From Mytilisepta virgata (Eukaryota; Mollusca; Bivalvia; Mytilida; Mytilidae), in NCBI GenBank assembly GCA_028015205.1, contig CM051520.1, positions 9,954,501-10,018,500 on the forward strand: 64,000 bases of DNA, given 5' to 3'. Position numbers and translations under genes: made by a program. Below are positions 1 to 12,541 of the stretch, piece by piece (the stretch's first letter is position 1; each line of letters opens with the position of its first letter). Below the pieces are notes generated by a model. The model saw only the letters and a program-made list of their open reading frames with translations. It had not been told where the DNA came from and searched no databases.

Positions 1-3000
1 TTGGATCGGGGTACACTTAGTTTAAATTGTATCTTCTCTAACATAATATTATTTGTATTGTCCATGTGTTGTTTATTGTATTTCTATGTAAGCCATTGCC
101 CCTTAATTGGACTTGATTGTGCAAATAAAAAACTTTCGTTAATTTTATAGGCATAACTTTATTTGAAAGAGACTACAACCAATTTTCATTTGATCTAGAA
201 TTAGTACCCCTATCATAACAATAGTCTCATCTTGTTAGGATGTTTTTGGAATAATAATTATTTAAAAAATATATTTCAATTTTTAAAGAAACACAAATTT
301 CACAAATGTATATTAAAATAAATATATTGTACAAAAATTTACCCGGTCACTTTTACATGGTTTATAAATGGCGCGATCGAAATATTTTGTGGTACAAACG
401 GAAAAATAATTTGGCGCAAATGAAAGATGATATTGGTCAGTTTCAAAATTAGCACACAAGCCATGCGCTCAATTCAAGTCGATTTGTGCGTGAGAGAAAA
501 AAAATGTACTGTATTATCTCACCTTTACGCAAAGTGGCATGCCACTGTTTCTGGCTTAAACTTGGTTCATATATTTAATATAAAACTACGAAATATTGCC
601 ATTATCATTTGATATGGTAAAAGTGTAATAAAGATTTTTTTAGGCAATCTAAACTTAATGTCAACCAAATATTTCTGCAATTTTCCAAATCGCATTTCAC
701 TAAACCTATTTTTTTTCAAGACGTCCTTCAAAATTTTGATTTAATAGCTTGACATTTTATTATACTAAGACTATTTATTAATCTCATTCAACTGTTACAT
801 ATCGTTCTCCGGTTGTCAATTCAATTAACAGAAATAGTGAAACGCCCGTGTATGCCACTGAGATAAATTCTGAGAGTGTGGTCAGATCATTTTACCAGCA
901 GGATATACAACAATTAATGTCAGAGGAAATATAAATCCTTGAAAGCAATAGTTTGAATGCTTCCATCTTATGCTACATTATTTATCATCTGTTTATTTAT
1001 ATAGCATTTTTGGCAATATTTGTTTAATACTGCAAATTAATGCATAAAAATTATATCTTTTATAAAAATAATTGCTTGACCATTCTTTCTTGTTATATTT
1101 TTATTAACTTTTGATTCTCGATCATGTATTTACATTATTGTAAATTTATGTAATGTTTGCTTAAACATTTAGTTTTATCCTGCATAACTGAAATTAAGAG
1201 TGTAATTAAGAGATTAAGAGTCTGTCAGTTGTCGTTCACGATTATTATTATTTAGAAATGCATAATTGTACCGCTAAGGGTTGAAAGCATATATATGTAC
1301 AAACATATAAAGTACAATATAACATTAAAAAATATATCTACACGCTTATTTGTTTATTAACTTTGAACTGTAGAGTTGTCAATTTTTCTAAACCTTAATA
1401 AAAAATATCACCCCTTCTGGGTCTGTTCGGAGATATAAAAACCAACTTCTGCATTAATTTGACAAAAGTAAATATTTTTTCTTCAAAATATAAGACACAA
1501 TCTGTAAAATACATAGTCACTCAATTTTGTATGAGAACCTATAAAAATCTTATAATTCATTTAAACTGGCGAAATCTTCAATTTCCAGCTTATGAAATAT
1601 TTTCTACTTCACATACAGTATCCAATAGGTGATGTAATATGAAGTATGATTTATCACCCACTTCACAATTGGAAACATACTAGTAGCAGTTAATTCTCAC
1701 ATATTAGTGCTCTGACTTAGAAAAAATAGACATGGGAAAAACTGCAGAGATTGTGAATTTGATCAGCAAATATCATTTCTACTTTAACATTGTAACAAAA
1801 GTAAACATTTATTCTGCATTCATGTTTTAATTCGTTTTTATTTTTCGTGAATAAACCATTGTACTGTCCATTGTAAGCTTTCACTTAAATGGAAAAATTA
1901 TGATCTCTAAGTGATTGTAACAAAACATTTATTGATGTTTTTTTTTCCATATTTAAACGTCGACCAGTCGCACATTTAATGTCAAATTACAATAATAAGA
2001 TCTTACTTGAAAGACATCAGAACACATTTTGAAACCATAATGATATCTTACTTATATGATCAACAAGTCTTTATTTTTGTCTGGCTAAAGTAGTCCACTT
2101 TCTCATTTTAAACAAATTTAAAAAAGAAACACAATTTGATTGATCCTATATTTTCAGCAGATTTATTTTACAAATTATTTAGCTTGCATGCTTAATGTAT
2201 AGTTATAAAACAATCACATTAATACTTAGAAGGGAGAAAAACAGTTAAATTGAATGACCCTTGAGGGGAATGAAATATTCTAAAATTTGTCGAAATGTAA
2301 AATCCCCAATTTGAGGTATAATGGGCAGCCTGCCAAGTAAAGGATTTTGATTATCCTACTATCAGTCTAAGAAAATGATTCATTCTTGTAGTGATAATAT
2401 ATATCATTGTGTTGATAACTATGCTAAAGATATATACCGATAGCTTCAAATTTGAATATAGGGATAATGTCAAATTTAGACATTTTAATGCAAATGTGAG
2501 TTTAATTCTGATGATAGGGCCACACTGAATTAATTGTTCGTTCTTTTGATTTTTGGATGGCAAAAATAGGTGCGACTGGGCATTTTTTTTTAATTTCTTT
2601 TTTTTCTCTTGAGGACTTGTTTTTTTTTTTTTTTTTCGAGCGCAGATCAAATTTACATGCGGCATACTTTCTCAAAAACAAATATTGCAAGAAATGGAAA
2701 AAATCCCATTTTTTTACAAAATTTTAGGAGCGGGTGGACAATTTTATTTTCAATTTATTGAAGAATGAAAAATTTGGGCCCAATTTTCAGAATTTTTTTC
2801 AAAAACTGAAAATTTTCTTAGATTTTGCGTAGTTTAAAAACAAAAATCGGAGCGGCGAAATCTAAAGAACTAAAGATCAATTTAGCATGGCCTTGGCTAT
2901 AAATTTCTTATCAATGCCATGAAAAGGTAACATTAACCAAAGACATGAATGTTAAAAGAATGGCCAAGAAGTTGATAGGTTGACAACAAATAAAATAACT

Positions 3001-6000
3001 AAAAGGCTAAATTTTCTCATTGAGAAATATGCAAAAAATGCAAATTTAAGATTTAAAATAATTTTGGTTAGGGAACAGTCATTATTTATCAGCTGATCAA
3101 AATCGGGATCAATTTTTCCACTTATTTTTTTTTACGCCCCCCCCCCCCCTCAAACACATAAAAGAATGACCCCCCTCATTCTGATTTACATACTTATATT
3201 TTCATATTTAGTTTAAAAATAATTGCAGTTGTTTACTTATTCTAATTATAATAGACTCTGTGAATGTTCCGTGAACATGACGGACAGCCAAGTAATGACT
3301 TTAAATTAAAACTAATTGCAAGATAGACAAGTGATAACAATAGAAATCACTGAAAACGTATCGAAATGAAATTTTCGGATAACACATTCATCCTCAATCA
3401 GTCAAATTCTAATTGAATTATGTCTACTGCAGTTGTTACGTGATGACGGCCAAAAGAAATAGAGCCCTTAATTTTAGGGTCACTAATTTTAGTAGTAGCT
3501 ATAGATACTCGAACCGGTCATTCACATTTATTTCTCCCGCTAAATCTACCAAGGAATCAAACTGACTCATGTGCTAGAAGTGGATATATAGGAAGTCTTA
3601 TTAGAATTGGAAATATTGCAAACTTCGAATTCAGATTATGTTCAGGCATAATTTATTATATAGAAGAAATGTGATTCTACATAAAGTATATATATTATTT
3701 AGAAACCACGACGTGGAACCTTGCATTATGATACTTGAGCGACAGTGAATCTAAAATTATATAAACGATATCAATACACTTCAAACAAACACTTTATATA
3801 TATGTACAAAACGTAACAAACACAAAATGAAAAGTATCTCTAATAAATTCGGCGAAATGTCTCGAAAACTACCTACAAATATATTAAAAGTATTAACACT
3901 CCAACACCAGAACTGCACCATCTGACATGTTGATCCTGAAAAGATACTTTTGAAAAGAAATATCATTAGTAAAATTAATAAATAAGATAATAAATTCCTT
4001 TCGCATTTATAATTTTATGAAAGTATTGATAATCTACATTAATTTTCTGAAATAAGAATTTAAGAAAATTGAATAAACTTGGATTTCAGTATTTTTTTAA
4101 GTCAAAAGGAAAATATTTTGCTGGTGTTTCGATACTAGTTTGATTTTTTTTTTAATTTACTGTAATTAAAATTTTGGGAATATGTTTGAGTAAATATCAA
4201 TCACTTAAATATGGTATAGAAATCTACTGTCTGGAGACCTCCATTCGTGGAATGCATTTTTCAAAAAGTTGAGTACCTTAATCAATGTGAATTGTCTAGT
4301 CACATGGTGGAAATACGGAATGAGATCATACCCGAAACAATTTGAACATACCTGATTTTGTTCAACTATGTCTTCAACAGAAACACATTTTATTTCGGTA
4401 TTTTGTGATACGTTTTATTTCAATGTAAAGGGGAGATAACCCTTTTCTATGGAATTTCATAAAAATGGGTATTAAAACCCCGTGTTGCATGGAATATGCA
4501 CGAAGGGCATTAAAAATATTCAAAATAACATTTTTACAATTTTTATGATAGGTCTCAGTTAATTTAAATTATTAATTTTTTGAAATTTCCAAGTGCATTA
4601 ACTTTTCTATATTGGATATTCCCCATTCAGAATCATTTGTGAGGTATACAAACATAACTTTTGTAAACAATTTAACTTTTTTAAAAATTTTCCTGGACGG
4701 CCCAATAAGGTTAAGTAACCAACAAAATAATGTCTTATAATTCTAACGTTTAGACTTTCAGAATGCGAAAATTAATTCCAATAAATGAGGTGTCCAGAAA
4801 GTAAAGGAATAAATGTAATTTCTAGGAGAATCGGAAAAGGGTAAATGGGTTTACCTCCATTAAAAATAAACGTTTTCTGTTTTAAGAGCTTCTACATAGT
4901 CAGAAAAATGCACTGTTTCTTCGGTTTGGTTGACATGTCTCCCTGCAAACTATAATCTATAATCTCGTGAGCCATAATGTTGAAAAATCTCAGTGCTCTT
5001 TTTACTAAGTCTATAAATAGAAAATAAAAGAAAAAAAATCATGGTACTATATCTCAATTTCTAATTTAAGACCAAACGTATCTGTAAAAATACTCGAAAA
5101 ATACCACCCCATCTATTCTATATCTAGAATTGTCGGTAAAACAAAACTGCATGTTCACGACAATGCTGTATAAAATATCTTATGCTAAAATTGTTAAATG
5201 AACTTTACCATGTCACACGTAAACAGAATATTGGTCGTCGTTCAAAAATAAAATACCAAAGCCCATTAATGAATTAAAAAAATAGTATAGTAACTATTTT
5301 CTTAATTCAGTATAAATCGTTATTACAAATTTACTTTGTTATAATGGATGTTTGAAGTAGTTATTTCAGATTTAATTCGTTAACTAATTTTCCGAATTTG
5401 TAATTTAATGATGTGAATGAAGCAAACTCGAGTAAGCAAAAAGAAATAGCAACACAAGAAGGATAACTCCTGAAGAAAAATGCTGCTTCTGATGTGTTTA
5501 AAAAAGTTGAATAGGCCCCACAGCTTTCAAATGAAACCTTTAATGCATAGTAGGAGTCTCAAGTCTTTCAAATAAAATTTTCTTATAAAGAAACGGTTTA
5601 AGAATATAACGAATATATATGTGGCATGTCAGGTTTCGGGGGCGGGGTGTAGTAAAAAAATAATCTGTACTCTCCTTACTGGAAATAATTTCTCTTCGTA
5701 AAATATTTTTTTCAGTACCATACAATAAAAAAAATATAATAATATTTTACCAATTATTGGCCTACAAGGGGCACGGGAAGGGTCACTAGTCCCTTATTAT
5801 GGTACAGGCGTGCGTGCGGCCAGCATTTTTGAATCCCACCCTATATGTCATATATTTCAGATTCCAAAAAATCAAACCTAACCATATATAAACGTCTCTT
5901 TTCCTGACCATTTCATATATTTTTGTAACCTTGTATTTTCACAAATAGTCAATCATAACTAAATCCATTATATGGGCAGTTACACCCAGTGACAAGGGGC

Positions 6001-6398
6001 AATTATAAGTAACAATTGTAATTTGAGATACAAAACACCCACAGTAGTACATTGTAAAAAATAACCCTCCCCCTTTCCACAAAAAAATATAAAGAATCAT
6101 TGAAATTGCTGACGAAATATTATGTAAACTATATTAAAACAAAATATATAAACACCGATTAATCCCATAAAAAATATCCGGGAAAATAGCACACATATAA
6201 TTTTGACCCATATAAAAATTTTAAAATTTTAGAACCCCCCCCCCCCCCCCCACACACACACACAAAAACAAAACAAAAACAAAAACACAAAACAAAACCA
6301 AACAAAAAACACAATAAAAAAAACAGACAAACAAACAAATATAAAGATGCATATGAGCATCTACAAGTACATATCAGATGTTCGTCTACTAGTTAATT
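1..6398. other. AT-rich stretch with no gene recognised
   Basis: No exon with convincing splice sites and protein similarity was found on either strand. The open frames here are short and low in complexity. The stretch holds homopolymer and simple tracts: a T-run near 2620-2636, a C-run near 3138-3150, a C-run near 6235-6250 followed by a CA/CAAAA-rich tract to about 6340. Around 4925-4995 there is a decayed match to the middle of the tRNA-derived SINE at 7950-8312 (a 'gacatgtctccctgc ... atctcgtgagc' block). Nothing else is called. Confidence 0.5.
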
Positions 6399-6401
6399 TT
6401 A

Positions 6402-7584
6402 GGGACTTATCTTTATTTACCTGGGAGGGGGGGGGGGGGGGGGGGCGGGTCATCAAACATGTTCCCCCCATGATATTTCACTATTTTTTTTATCACCCCC
6501 TTAAAAACATTAAAAAAATGTGATCCCCCCTCTATTAAACATGCCAAATTTTTAATATGCAAAACACTTACCTTTGACACACATGATATTTAGGATATGC
6601 TTGAAGATTCAAAAGTTCTCAAATGTTTCATTTAATAGAGATAAGGCAAGTAAACAGTAAAAGACACATTTTAATGATCCAATTGAATCTCACAAGTTAT
6701 TCAAATTGAAATTTTGTTGCTTTCCTTCCATACTTTGTAACATAAGTAATCTTGTTATGTTCATTATTGTCATTGGATACCGTGTCTACCAGAAAAAACA
6801 AAAGGGAAAGAACATATTAACAGAAGAAAAAAGGAAAACAAGAGAAAGATTAAGAAACAGAAGGAGAAAAGACTTTTCACAGCTTGTGAGAAATTGTTAA
6901 AAAGATTAGTGTCACAGGAAACATATATCAAGTGTTGCCCTCAGATTTTTTCTTTCAATTCTGAATATAGAATCAAGGTTGAAGAATTATTAACAAATGG
7001 TCTAGATTCAATTCGACCAAGACATGAATTGGCTGCTATTAAAAAACTCTCTGCTTCTGATTTTTTTGAAGCAGAAGAAAAGAATTCTTACAATAAAAAA
7101 TTCAAGTCTTCAATTCCAAAACTTAATACTTGGAAAAGTCGGATCAAAATCAAGCAGAATCAGACACAGCTCTTGAAATTCAAGATATAGATAAGGAAAT
7201 TGAATTGTCAGGAGATGAGTCGGACCCATTTGATTTAATAACTGTAAAGGTTTTAGGTCCTGATGGTTATGTTGATGTGTGAACTTGATTTTACCAGTGA
7301 CATATAAAATACATATATATACATTATTGTACATGTATGTGACAATGAAATAAAATGTTTAATGGTGGTAAAATATGTTTTCATTTGACTGGTGTAATGC
7401 TCTGCTTAACTAAAACTTTTGATCCCCCCTTGAAATTCATGTGCAAAAAAATGATCCTCCTCTTTGAATTTATAAAAAAATCTGAACCCCCCTTTTCCAC
7501 TTACAGAAAAAAACTTGACCCCCCCCTTGCATTTTGACCAGCCCCCCCCCCCCCCCCCTTCCCAGGTAAAAAATAATAAGTCCC
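6402..7584. mobile_element. TIR DNA transposon, PIF/Harbinger-like by ends
   Basis: The stretch begins GGGACTTAT and ends ATAAGTCCC. The inverted ends continue inward as TTTACCTGGGAGGGG on the left and its near complement on the right. The trinucleotide TTA lies directly outside each end (6399-6401 and 7585-7587), as expected for a 3-bp target duplication. GG-starting TIRs with TWA duplications are typical of PIF/Harbinger elements. Long G/C homopolymers (6427-6445 and about 7543-7558) sit just inside the two ends. The interior carries a broken ORF. No DDE transposase motif was recognised, so it would be non-autonomous. The superfamily assignment is inference from ends only. Confidence 0.55.
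6750..7282 (+). pseudogene. Broken ORF inside the TIR element
   Basis: An open frame from about 6750 runs to a stop at 7188-7190. It has a lysine/arginine-rich first part (KKENKRKIKKQKEKR), then a segment with cysteines (CCPQIFSF) and a predicted helical region (YRIKVEELL). Near 7140 the better frame shifts: the continuation reads an acidic tail (EIQDIDKEIELSGDESDPF) to a stop at 7280-7282. An AATAAA at 7349-7354 follows. The protein is not recognised. Its place midway between the inverted ends suggests it is an accessory or captured protein of the element. There is no catalytic motif, and a single frameshift would separate its two parts. Confidence 0.4.
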
Positions 7585-7949
7585 TTAAACAATTCAATTC
7601 AATATTTTATTGTCATTTAAACTATAAATAAAGTGTGTTACAAATAAAAAATATTTAATGATGCTGGTCTATTTATAGTTTACACGAAGCTCTAACCTAA
7701 TTTAGTGCATCCGGTCACTATTAATAATCACAAAATGCTTTGATGCGTATCATTTTATTATCTTATAAACACATTTCATATTCGATACGTCAAACTCAAA
7801 CGCCACCTCATTAATTTTTCTCCCTACTGATGTTAGTAATTAGGTAATCTATAAATAATTCCCATGATGCTATTCTTTTATCGATGACGTACTTCTTGTC
7901 TTGTAGTGTCTGACTGTCTCTCTGTGGACTGTCTCACGGTGTACGTGCA

Positions 7950-8312
7950 CTGTTGACTGCCACTCGGTCTCGTGGTAGCGTGCTCGCCCCGAGTGCGGAA
8001 CGTCGCGGGTTCGATCTCCGGCCAAACCAAATTAAGACATTAAAATTGGTATTTCCTGCTTCTCCGCCAAGCACGCGAAATCTAGGAGTAAGAGCAAAGA
8101 CTGTCTGCTCGGAGTCAGTATAATGTGTCCGAGTGAGGTGATATGTCTTCCTGCGGACAGTTATCTCGTGAGCTAGCACATTAAAAATCCGACTTAGCGT
8201 GTCGGTCTAGTACAAAGCAGGGATCATATGCATTATCATATCAACATGTTCTCGTCCTGATATGCACCTGGTTGCCACTGGACGTTAAACAATAATTCAT
8301 CCATCCATCGTC
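7950..8312 (+). repeat. tRNA-derived SINE, full length
   Basis: The head at about 7961-8025 looks like a tRNA: an A-box-like TGGTAGCGTGC and a B box GGGTTCGATCTC at Pol III promoter spacing. A unique body follows (GGTGATATGTCTTCCTGCGG ... ATCTCGTGAGC), then the tail GTTGCCACTGGACGTTAAAC and a short ATCC repeat, which is the usual 3' end of molluscan tRNA SINEs. The same tail is seen inverted at 34795-34865, and related tails occur near 16510-16545 and 48300-48355. It is not a functional tRNA gene because the acceptor stem does not close. Confidence 0.75.
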
Positions 8313-8881
8313 AGGCAGGATAGCTTTTTCAGCTTTTAAGATATTTTATATACTTTTAAACAAGGCTTCTATTTTCAAAAGTTATATGATAAAGTAAATG
8401 AGATATCTCATTATTTTATGTGATATGTTACACAGAATAAATGAAATATTCCATATATTATATAAGATATCTAATTCTTTTCTTATTAGATATAAGATAT
8501 TTTTTCAGCTTTTTCAGGTATTAGAAATCGTAGAGAATATTTTCTATAAGATGTCTTTTAATAAAATTAATAAAAAATTTACTTTTTTAGTATACTTCTC
8601 AATATCATCTAAATAAATTTGATTAGATGTAAAATTTATATATTTTAATTCACTGTGAATTATATGAGATATCCAATAAAGTTTATAAGACATCCTATAA
8701 AAAAATAATTCTGTAAAAGATATGATATCTTGAACGTTCATATGAAAGGGATAAATTTTGCATACACTACATGCACTCAGTGGACATAAATGAGTTTTAC
8801 TTGTAAATTTTCCAATGTTATTCATATAAAATTACTTGTTTTTTTTCAAAATACTGTCGTAGATGTTTTTCTTATCCTATA

Positions 8882-9888
8882 ATTATCCCCGCGCTAGCGA
8901 AGCGGCGGGGATAATGTTTTGCTGTTCGCCGTACGGACGTGCACGTACGTAATGTCCAGAATTATCTCAGGAACCATAATTAAGAGATAGAAAACTGAAA
9001 CTTTGATCATTGTTAGCATTGTTGATGTAGATCGTGCCGAAGGTTTCGGAATTTGGGAATTTGCCCTTAGGGCATAATTATGAGCAAAAAACGGATTTCG
9101 ATCGCTATATCCAGTAAATTGCGAAATCTTCTAAACTATTTGGACTATAATGCTGAAACTGAAACCATGACTAGTATTACATATGGCAAATTCAAAAGTG
9201 GCATGAGAATTTTTCTGAAACCCTAAACGGTAGACTAAACATAAAAACTGGTGCATTACTAGCACTTTAAAGGTTGTCTGTGTCGAAGGTTTCGGAATTT
9301 TGAAATTTGCCCTTGGGGCAGAAAAAAATTTCTGGAAGAGTTTCAGACTTATTGATTTTTTAAAATTACCAATTAACCATACTATCAGACACTAGCAGAA
9401 TAATAGCTGTTAAATGCAGTATTTGGATTTAAAAAAAATAATTCCAACTTTGGTAAATTTCCTGAAAGACTCTTAGACCTTCATTTTTTGGAAATGTATC
9501 TAGCAACCATACATATTAAAAACCTTTAATATCAGAGTTAAGGTTACCATTCAATTTCCAAAAATGGAATTCCAAATTTTGTTAATTTCCTGAAAGACTC
9601 TAAGATCTGATTTTTTTGGAAAAGTACCTAACAACCATACATATTTGTTAACAAAAAAGGCAACAGCTGTATAGGGAATGATTTTTTTTTTTTGGAAATG
9701 TATCTAGCAACCATGCATATTTTAAATAACTATCAATGTCTCAAGACTTAAGCTAACCATTCAATTTCAGAAATTGACATTCCAACTTTGGTAAATTTAC
9801 GTGTCATCATCAAAACAGTTCACTACATACATTTAATTTTGTGATTAACACAACAGTGGCGCGGGGATACGCAGCGTGGCTGCAGTGT
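8882..9888 (+). mobile_element. Hairpin-ended element, second Helentron/HINE-like family
   Basis: The left end carries TATCCCCGCGC (8884-8894) in a strong hairpin whose far arm is CGGCGGGGATA. The right end carries the exact inverse GCGCGGGGATA (9859-9869), followed by a small hairpin GCAGC-GTG-GCTGC (9871-9883). Between them, blocks containing 'cctgaaagactct' and 'ctagcaaccatacatatt' recur about every 128 bp three or four times (about 9330-9790). Subterminal inverted repeats, a 3' hairpin, internal tandem repeats and no ORF match the plan of non-autonomous Helentrons (HINEs). The exact outer limits are uncertain by a few bases. Confidence 0.5.
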
Positions 9889-10054
9889 TTCATAATCATT
9901 TTTTTACGACTAATCTAAGAACTTTTAAAGTTTGAAATTTTTCTGTGATTCCGAATTTTGGAGAAATCATTATTTAAATGCAAATAAAGGTAATAACCAA
10001 ATTACCGAACTCCAAGGCAGTTGTCAAAATGAATAGTAAAAAGGGGGGTAGTCC

Positions 10055-10340
10055 ATATATAACCACAGGTATTTGGGTCATGGACACCCCTTTTTAGGCC
10101 CCTATGTAAAAAAAAAATGGCATTTTTTTTTCATATTTATAATTTTCTTATATTTCTAGACATATAACAAGTCTCATAAACCCATAACTAGCCTTTTTCG
10201 TGTGGATAGTAGAAAAAGACTAGTTATGGGTTTATGAGACTTGTTATATGTCTAGAAATATAAGAAAATTGTAAATATTTTTTTTTTTTACATAGGGGCC
10301 TAAAAAGGGGGGTCCATGACCCAAATACCTGTGTATATAA
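10055..10340. repeat. Long near-perfect palindrome (MITE-like hairpin)
   Basis: Two arms of about 135 bp mirror each other around a spacer at about 10196-10214. The left arm runs 'acaggtatttgggtcatgga' ... 'gtctcataaacccataacta'. The right arm returns as 'tagttatgggtttatgagac' ... 'tccatgacccaaatacctgt'. Mismatches are confined to poly-A/T tracts and a few bases. Such a transcript or single strand would fold into one hairpin. No ORF is present and no target duplication is clear. Confidence 0.75.
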
Positions 10341-11166
10341 CAGGCAAGATCAAGGAAAGCACCGAAAGAGTGAAAATAAGCGTAATGGTCCTGACTTGGT
10401 AAAGGCATTTCCGGTGGAAATGAGGGGTCAAACCAGGTTTTACAGCGCGCTAATAGGTATTGTTGAAAATTAACAAACATTTGTATTTAAGTTGTGGATT
10501 TTAAAAAGCAATAAAATATTGCAATATTTTGATATTATCAGTATAATTATAAATATGTCTCTGCTCATCAGTACAAATTGCATTAAAATATGACAAAAAA
10601 TAACTTCAGGACAAAATTTTGAAAAATTGTTGTTTTATATACAATATGATCAAAGATTTAAATCCCTGACAATATGTTGGAAAATTTCCAAGAAGGAACT
10701 CATTTACATTCAGTGGACATAATTATTCGTCACATTCGATTTTTCCCATAGGTTTCTATACAAATTCACAATTTTTCCCAAAATGATGGTGAAGTCATTT
10801 CTCAATCAATTTTCAAGAAATTTTTAGTGTCAGAAAGAGAAATATTTGAAATTTCATTGTTTATTGGTGTATGTATTTCCGATTCATGGTTTATTAGTGA
10901 CGATGGTTTACTTTCGAAAAAAAATTGTGACGTCATATTTCCTTACATATTCAACGAATTTTTTGACGTCATAATTTTTTTGTGATTAAATCATTACAAC
11001 TCCATGAAGTCAATATTTGCAAAAATATATATAAATAAACAAAAAAACTTGAAGCTTTTTTCTTTCTGATGGTGTAAATTTCATGAAAATTGGTTGTGAA
11101 ATGACTCCACAATAATTTTTCGAAAATTTGGGAAAAATTAGAGGTCACGTCCGTTTTTTTGGCTCG
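10341..11166. other. Upstream region of rfc2, no gene seen
   Basis: AT-rich sequence left of foldback FB1. It includes two CRE-like TGACGTCA palindromes (listed separately). No coding exon was recognised. The last ~70 bases before FB1 (about 11100-11175, with GGTCACGTCC at about 11140) were presumably adjacent to the rfc2 5' end before FB1 inserted. Confidence 0.4.
10928..10971. promoter_or_regulatory. Pair of CRE-like TGACGTCA palindromes
   Basis: Two exact 8-bp TGACGTCA sites lie at 10928-10935 and 10964-10971. They are 36 bp apart, about 1.5 kb upstream of the rfc2 start codon now and about 0.3 kb upstream if FB1 is removed. CREB/ATF factors bind this motif in animals. Function here is inference; the flanking sequence may itself be repetitive. 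Confidence 0.3.
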
Positions 11167-11175
11167 AAAGATAAC

Positions 11176-12370
11176 GGCATGTACTAAAAGGTGGAGTGGA
11201 GTGGAGTGGTGGAGTGGTGGAGTGTTGGAGTGTTGGAGTGCTGGAGTCACAGAGTGGAGTCACAGAGTGAAAACATGGAATTAGGAAATAGAGTGTAGTG
11301 GAGTTGTGGGTTCAATAGTTTTGAAATTAAACCAATTTATAAGATATTTTTGTATACATGTGTACTATAAAAATCATAGAATAAATGTTTCAACAGCGTC
11401 CAACTGTTTAATCCATAACGAAATAAAGCAAAGTTTATCAGATGAGCATTTGCTTTTACTAGAATCGCTAGGAATTCAACGTTAAATGTTCAGGAAAATA
11501 GATAAAGCTTTAATTTTACAATAAAATTTGTTGAAAATGTTTTCTTTATATACTTATATCTTACGGTATATCTAAATATATATACATGTATATATTAATT
11601 TATTTATGCTTTTAAGTCTTGTTTTCATAATATGCAGAACCTATATAGTGTGTGGTTTGTACTGATTTAACATCTGTTTATTTTATCAAATTAATCAAAA
11701 ACAACAACATTTCTCATCTATTTAAGTTATTTAGTTTCTGAGGTTATAGTAATGACAGTTTTATGAGTTCTATGGACAGGCGATGGTGGCTAGATACATT
11801 TTCCTTATCTATTTTTAATTGGAAGAAACAAACTATTTTAAACAGTACAGTCATTAAATTAACATGTAAGATAAAATCTAAGTGAAAATGTTGATTGACA
11901 ATTTAATTTTATAATATCATAGTCCATTGTTAATAAAAATATTAATAATTTTAATATTTTTATCACAAGATGATTTTTTAGCCTCTGTTTGATTCTAACA
12001 TATTTTGCCGGGAATAAGACATACATTTTTTAACTAGGGACTAAACCTACCACAATTTGGAAATTAACATAAGCACTATGTGTACTTTAATAGAAGTTTT
12101 GTGAGCTCGTCCAAAATCAATTTTAACTGCATAGGTTACTGGGCCTTTGCTTCCCCCTTCTTATTAAAAATACACTACAATTCAGGACAGTACAGAAAAT
12201 TACACGATAGACATTATAATCCCACCTCCAACTAAGCTGTCATAAAATGCTACCCAAAATATTGTCCAACTTTGAAAAAATCAAATATTGATTGTTGGAT
12301 ATGTTAAGTATTTCACTCCATGACTCCACTCCAACACTCCACCACTCCACTCCACCTTTTAGTACATGCC
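11176..12370. mobile_element. Foldback element FB1 (9-bp duplication), in the rfc2 promoter
   Basis: The left end reads GGCATGTACTAAAAGGTGG and the right end is its exact complement CCACCTTTTAGTACATGCC. Inside the tips both arms consist of GGAGTG-type short tandem repeats (left to about 11260, right from about 12312). The 9-mer AAAGATAAC flanks both ends directly (11167-11175 and 12371-12379), a perfect target-site duplication. The interior of about 1 kb is AT-rich with no ORF recognised. Long inverted ends made of short tandem repeats are the plan of foldback elements, and 9-bp duplications are usual for FB and for Mutator-like elements. It ends 91 bp before the rfc2 ATG. Confidence 0.85.
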
Positions 12371-12379
12371 AAAGATAAC

Positions 12380-12461
12380 ATATGGGATGCAATTTCCGGT
12401 TTCAGTTTCGCGGCATTTCTGATCGATCTATTATATTTTGGGGTGGCTTTACTTTATAATT
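12380..12461 (+). promoter_or_regulatory. rfc2 5' leader / residual proximal promoter
   Basis: The ~80 bases between FB1 with its duplicated target and the rfc2 ATG are richer in CG (for example TTTCGCGGCATTTC and GATCGATC) than the surroundings. They are all that remains next to the gene after FB1 insertion. No TATA box at a convincing position is seen. The start context is TTATGGC with G at +4. Confidence 0.35.
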
Positions 12462-12541
12462 ATGGCAGAAACCCAAGAAATGGAGGTTGATGAACCAGCT
12501 CCACAAAAGTCGTCTGTAAAACAAACATATGAAATGCCCTG
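12462..12541 (+). CDS. rfc2: rfc2 coding exon 1
   Basis: Starts at ATG 12462 and encodes the variable acidic N-terminus ([12 protein letters not shown]...) up to EMPW. The tryptophan codon is split: TG is followed by the donor GTAAGC. It is the first ATG of the exon and gives an N-terminus similar in length to other RFC2 proteins. The next exon is 8.8 kb away because intron 1 holds FB2 and two Helentron-like elements. Confidence 0.92.

Noticed and set aside
2351..2690. Lysine-rich minus-strand ORF of 104 codons
   Set aside because: The frame is made of poly-T/poly-A tracts and has no recognisable domain or splice signals.
7961..8025. Functional tRNA gene
   Set aside because: It has Pol III boxes but no closing acceptor stem, and it is joined to a SINE body and tail.
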